Assembly: GCA_017885385.1 (NCBI GenBank)
Contig: JAFNGF010000161.1
Location: 1-7,997, forward strand
Direction: 5' to 3'
From: Planctomycetota bacterium
Lineage (GTDB): Bacteria > Planctomycetota > Phycisphaerae > Sedimentisphaerales > Anaerobacaceae
Length of the DNA stretch: 7,997 bases
A program made the translations under genes and the position numbers. The notes beneath the pieces were generated by a model that had not been told where the DNA came from, did no database searches, and saw only the letters and a program-made list of their open reading frames with translations. Positions 5,748-7,997 of this stretch are shown here, piece after piece; within the stretch, counting starts at the first letter, position 1; every line of letters begins with the position of its first letter.

Positions 5748-5777
5748 TGGCAGGCAGCTTTTCGAGAGTTCATAAGT

Positions 5778-6281
5778 ATGGAGACGAAGTTTAACGTCTT
5801 CGAGATTCTGCAGATAGCAGAGAAGGTCGAGCTTAGGGGCGCCAGATTCTATCTTAAGGCAGGCGAACTGTTCAAAGACTCGCAGCGCCGTGACATATAC
5901 CACAAGCTTGCCAGCTGGAAGGCCAGGCATGCCAAAATCTGGGCCCGCCTGAGAAAGCGGTTCTCCGAGAAGACCGGTGAATTCGGGACGTTCGACCCTG
6001 ACAATTATGTGCTGTCGAATCCGGGCGTAATGGCGGGTCTTACGTGGTTCGATTCTAAGCAGGCCGGGCTCAGGCGGTTGACCGGGTGCGAAACTAAGCA
6101 AGAGATATTGAGAGACGCTGTCAGAAGGGAAAACGAAATCATCGTTTTCTACCAGGGTTTGAAAGATTTTGCCCGCGACCCCGCCAGCCAAGGTGTAGTC
6201 GACCAAGTTGTGGGGCAAGAGAACCGGCACATCACTCTCATCTTGCAGCTGCTGCAGCAGGTGTCAACGACTTCGGATTAA
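5778..6281 (+). CDS. Ferritin-like (rubrerythrin-type) four-helix protein
   Basis: A helical protein of 167 aa with the ferritin-like diiron pattern. Helix A has E18 in VELRGARFY. Helix B has KARH (48-51) in KLASWKARHAKIW. Helix C has E118/E120 in RRENEIIVFY. Helix D has ENRH (148-151). Rubrerythrin-like proteins use iron to reduce peroxide or store metal. Here helix D keeps its ExxH, but in helix B Lys48 replaces the expected Glu, so one iron ligand is missing and the site may be mononuclear, altered or inactive. No C-terminal rubredoxin Cys pairs are present. Helices B and C are joined by a long linker (about 60-105) containing NPGVMAGLTWF. ATG 5778 has only a weak CGAGAG upstream. A promoter lies about 240 bp upstream. 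The 3' end overlaps the opposite-strand RNase HII-like gene by 18 bp. Confidence 0.75.
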   Translation: METKFNVFEILQIAEKVELRGARFYLKAGELFKDSQRRDIYHKLASWKARHAKIWARLRKRFSEKTGEFGTFDPDNYVLSNPGVMAGLTWFDSKQAGLRRLTGCETKQEILRDAVRRENEIIVFYQGLKDFARDPASQGVVDQVVGQENRHITLILQLLQQVSTTSD

Positions 6282-7256
6282 TAGGTCAGTGTCGTATTCG
6301 AGGTGCGGCAGGTTTTTCTTCAGCTCGTTAATAAAACGCAGGCCGTCGGTCCAGTAACCTGCGGTGGGCTTCAAATCAGGGCACAAGCCCGCAAAGTAAC
6401 GATTTATGCTGAACATAAAAAGCTCGCGCAAATACTTGCTGACCATCGAGGCCAGAGACACCGGCAGAAATTTTTCGTCGGCGTCAACGACGAAGTGCAA
6501 TCGCATACTTTTGCCGTCGGCCTGCAATTGGTAGCTGCTATTTTGCTGGCTTTCACTTAGAATCCGCAGCTCCATATATGGGAACATCCGCAGCAAGCTC
6601 TGCCGATAGCGGACGCGGCCTCCCTGCCTATCGACTATGACTTGAAGGTCCTGCCCTGCGAAATTCTCAAAGGCGTCTTGTATAAGCTGGCAAACGGCGG
6701 TAAAGAGCACGTTGGCCTTGTTTTTGACGCTGCTTACCATCCTATTATAGTAGCCGACATCGAGACAACGGCTTTTCAAGCTGAGCAATTTGAGACCGTT
6801 TGAGGCCATGTCATCTCCCAGTACAGCCGAGGCAAGTTTTGTGTCCGGCAGGTCAGCCGGCCCGCCAACAGCGGGCTGGTTATTTGTATCTTTGTACCAG
6901 GGGTATTCATCAAGCCCATCTATGCAGGCAGGACACAGTACGGCCAGAAGTTCGGTAAATGTCGCAGGCTGTTGGCCAAGGCGGCGCAGGCACGCCAGGA
7001 CGGTCCTTTCCAGATGCTTGATTCCAAGCGATTTGTTGTGGGCTTTTTTGCTGTCGGCGATTAGCAAGCGGCCGCCTAGATGCTTTCGTTTGTCGCTCAC
7101 ACTCTTTCTAAGCACCTGCCATAGAGCCTGCCCTGAGCCTGTCGAAGGGTCGGCTGACGAAAGGTTGCGCGGAAGCATAAAGGTGCTCGATGACACCACT
7201 AATGGCCCCAGAATAGGACCAAAACCAGCTTCATCAATCCCTACCAGAACCGCCAT
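6264..7256 (-). CDS. RNase HII-like protein, divergent and enlarged
   Basis: RNase HII cuts RNA in RNA-DNA hybrids and removes single ribonucleotides from DNA. Signature GIDEAGFGPILGPLVV (6-21) holds the catalytic D8-E9. D209 in VIVDRQGGR and D258/D260 in VVDADEKFLPVSLASMVSK supply the other likely acidic ligands. ADSKK (67-71) and ASMVSKYLREL (269-279) are also family motifs. At 330 aa it is well above the 200-230 aa typical of RNase HII. The canonical GRG of the first motif, which contacts the RNA-DNA junction, is GFG here, so substrate choice may differ. It lacks the GSDEVGTGD signature of RNase HIII. The start is ATG 7256, with AAGGA eight bases upstream. A short repeat encodes DPSTGSGQA (36-44) in frame. 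It may be a paralogue beside a normal rnhB elsewhere. The family assignment is firm; the activity is not. Confidence 0.8.
   Translation of the reverse strand: MAVLVGIDEAGFGPILGPLVVSSSTFMLPRNLSSADPSTGSGQALWQVLRKSVSDKRKHLGGRLLIADSKKAHNKSLGIKHLERTVLACLRRLGQQPATFTELLAVLCPACIDGLDEYPWYKDTNNQPAVGGPADLPDTKLASAVLGDDMASNGLKLLSLKSRCLDVGYYNRMVSSVKNKANVLFTAVCQLIQDAFENFAGQDLQVIVDRQGGRVRYRQSLLRMFPYMELRILSESQQNSSYQLQADGKSMRLHFVVDADEKFLPVSLASMVSKYLRELFMFSINRYFAGLCPDLKPTAGYWTDGLRFINELKKNLPHLEYDTDLLIRSR
7131..7149 (+). repeat. TCGA-type repeat, copy 4, inside the RNase HII-like gene
   Basis: CCCTGAGCCTGTCGAAGGG is an imperfect palindrome, translated on the minus strand within DPSTGSGQA (36-44). It lies between the first catalytic strand and the helix before DSKK. 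Its reading frame gives the same PST start as the copy in the polymerase OB fold (284-303). Confidence 0.8.
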
Positions 7257-7316
7257 CCCTGTAATCCTTATCGTGACACGTGTACCTTATCTGCAATTTG
7301 CCAGTGATGAAGCCTG

Positions 7317-7335
7317 CCCAGAGCGCAGCGAAGGG
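7317..7335 (+). repeat. TCGA-type repeat, copy 5 (intergenic)
   Basis: CCCAGAGCGCAGCGAAGGG, a variant of the same palindrome family lacking the T of TCGA. It lies about 60 bp upstream of the RNase HII-like start codon, in the 150-bp gap after the sialidase-like gene, so it would be transcribed in read-through from that gene. Confidence 0.65.
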
Positions 7336-7340
7336 TCTAA

Positions 7341-7382
7341 GCCGGTCCCCCGGCACTGTTTTCCGTCGGCGGTTTTTTCCGC
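7341..7382. other. Small hairpins 3' of the sialidase-like gene
   Basis: GCCGG-TCCC-CCGGC (7341-7354) and GCGG-TTTTTT-CCGC (7369-7382) lie in the gap before the RNase HII-like gene. On the minus strand the second reads GCGG-AAAAAA-CCGC without a following U-tract. They may be part of the repeat cluster in this gap; a terminator function for the sialidase-like transcript is possible but unsupported. Confidence 0.3.
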
Positions 7383-7405
7383 AGGGTTTTAGTTTTGACC
7401 GTCGA

Positions 7406-7997
7406 TTAAGGCAGTCCCCTCGACAAAGCTCGGGGCAAGCCTGCGTTCTGGTTTCCTGATTTCCCGATGCCCATCCTTTTCGCATCTGGCGCCGCCCTCG
7501 GCTTGATCCGCACCTTTGCCAAATAGATGCCGGCGTTGCCTTGGTGGCTTGAGTAGTAGCTCACATAAAGCAGATTCTCATGCCAGAGGAGTCCAGGATA
7601 ACTTGTGTCGCCGCCGCTGGGAAGCCTGAGCAGTTTGGCCATAGTGCCGTTTTTCACATCGACGTAGGTCAGTGCCGTATGCGTACCGCCGTCGTGCATT
7701 CGGCCTGCACCAATCCAATGGCCGCCAGGCAAGCGGATAAGATTAGGGCCGCCAAAACCGTTGAAATCCGCTCCAAGGTCATGCCACTGCCATTGAGAAT
7801 AATTGGGCCTGCTCACGCCTAATACTGCACTGCTTGGCTGGTCCTCCAGGCGGTCGCGGCGCACAAGGGCGTAGCAGGTTCCATCAGTGTCAAACCGCAG
7901 CGTCACCTCAGTTGGATATCCTTGCCCGAACAGCCTGGCGACATGCTGCTCGTAGCTCACACCGTCAGAGCTTGTGAGCAGATCAAGATATGGCATG
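7406..7997 (-). CDS. Sialidase-like beta-propeller protein, C-terminal part (5' end outside window)
   Basis: The C-terminal 196 residues of a protein whose frame continues past the right edge; the Met at 7996 is probably internal. Repeated blade-like strands are visible, such as EVTLRFDTDGTCYALVRRD (30-48) and GGPNLIRLPGGHWIGAGRM (82-100). The conserved ending SGGDTSYPGLLWHENLLYVSYYSSHQG then IYLAKVRI (127-164) is characteristic of the exo-alpha-sialidase-like six-bladed propeller superfamily. Many members act on, or merely bind, glycans outside the cytoplasm. Catalytic residues lie mostly in the missing part, so activity cannot be judged. The normal fold should end near residue 165. The last 30 residues (KPRAAPD onwards, including GLPRALSRGLP) look like non-conserved tail, and the final part is read from a dispersed repeat. 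The TGA or equivalent stop follows inside the gap sequence at 7406-7408. Confidence 0.8.
   Translation of the reverse strand, partial: MPYLDLLTSSDGVSYEQHVARLFGQGYPTEVTLRFDTDGTCYALVRRDRLEDQPSSAVLGVSRPNYSQWQWHDLGADFNGFGGPNLIRLPGGHWIGAGRMHDGGTHTALTYVDVKNGTMAKLLRLPSGGDTSYPGLLWHENLLYVSYYSSHQGNAGIYLAKVRIKPRAAPDAKRMGIGKSGNQNAGLPRALSRGLP
7410..7439 (-). repeat. TCGA-type repeat, copy 6, forms sialidase C-terminus
   Basis: A 30-bp element beginning GGCAGTCCCCTCGAC and ending AAAGCTCGGGGCAAG, matching 27 of 30 bases with 166-195. It is translated as GLPRALSRGLP, the last residues of the sialidase-like protein, in the same frame and strand as the tail of the polymerase. Confidence 0.75.

Noticed and set aside
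5549..5794. Open frame over the repeat region with a TPACAG-type translation
   Set aside because: It is a translation of the tandem-hairpin repeat and the GATC-type repeat, has no ribosome binding site, and overlaps the ferritin-like start.
7276..7283. ACACGTGT perfect palindrome upstream of the RNase HII-like gene
   Set aside because: An eight-base palindrome alone is expected by chance in a window of this size, and no promoter is clearly placed around it.
6790..7392. 200-codon plus-strand open frame opposite the RNase HII-like gene
   Set aside because: Its only familiar strings (CPEPVEG, CPERSEG) are repeat translations; the opposite strand carries clear RNase HII motifs.

Overview
The window reads as bacterial chromosome of moderate GC content with compact protein genes and many short interspersed palindromic repeats. 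No rRNA, tRNA, CRISPR array, transposase or phage gene was seen. The sialidase-like propeller protein, the unusual RNase HII-like protein, the noncanonical LexA/operator pair and the high load of short repeats suggest an environmental, uncultured-type lineage. My best guess is the Planctomycetota/PVC area, but this is inference with low confidence because no marker gene is present.

Layout. Positions 141-3824 (minus strand) hold a probable SOS unit: lexA (3204-3824), then 96 bp later a DnaE-type DNA polymerase (141-3107) that resembles the error-prone DnaE2/ImuC group. A sigma70-like promoter lies upstream of lexA. A perfect 9+4+9 palindrome fills its -35/-10 spacer, so it is the obvious candidate LexA operator, and it matches none of the LexA boxes I know. 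From 4087 the plus strand carries a GNAT acetyltransferase and a macrodomain (ADP-ribose-binding) protein 12 bp apart, followed by a tiny hydrophobic reading frame with a strong Shine-Dalgarno. A 338-bp gene-poor stretch (5440-5777) contains that tiny frame, a good promoter, a tandem-hairpin repeat and another repeat. It leads into a ferritin-like protein (5778-6281). This gene overlaps by 18 bp, tail to tail, a minus-strand RNase HII-like gene (6264-7256). The right edge is the C-terminal part of a sialidase-like beta-propeller protein (minus strand), cut by the window end.

The most striking pattern is the repeats. At least two families of short imperfect palindromes, each about 20-30 bp, recur across the window. 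Several copies lie inside genes without breaking the frame: three internal copies plus a C-terminal one in the polymerase, one near the N-terminus of the RNase HII-like protein, and one forming the C-terminal tail of the sialidase-like protein. This resembles the behaviour of Rickettsia palindromic elements, in which mobile palindromes are tolerated as peptide insertions.

Functional reading: the left half is DNA-damage response and translesion synthesis under LexA. The middle is acyl-transfer and ADP-ribose chemistry with unknown targets. The right half is iron/redox (degenerate site), RNA-DNA hybrid processing and glycan-related functions with no evident common pathway.
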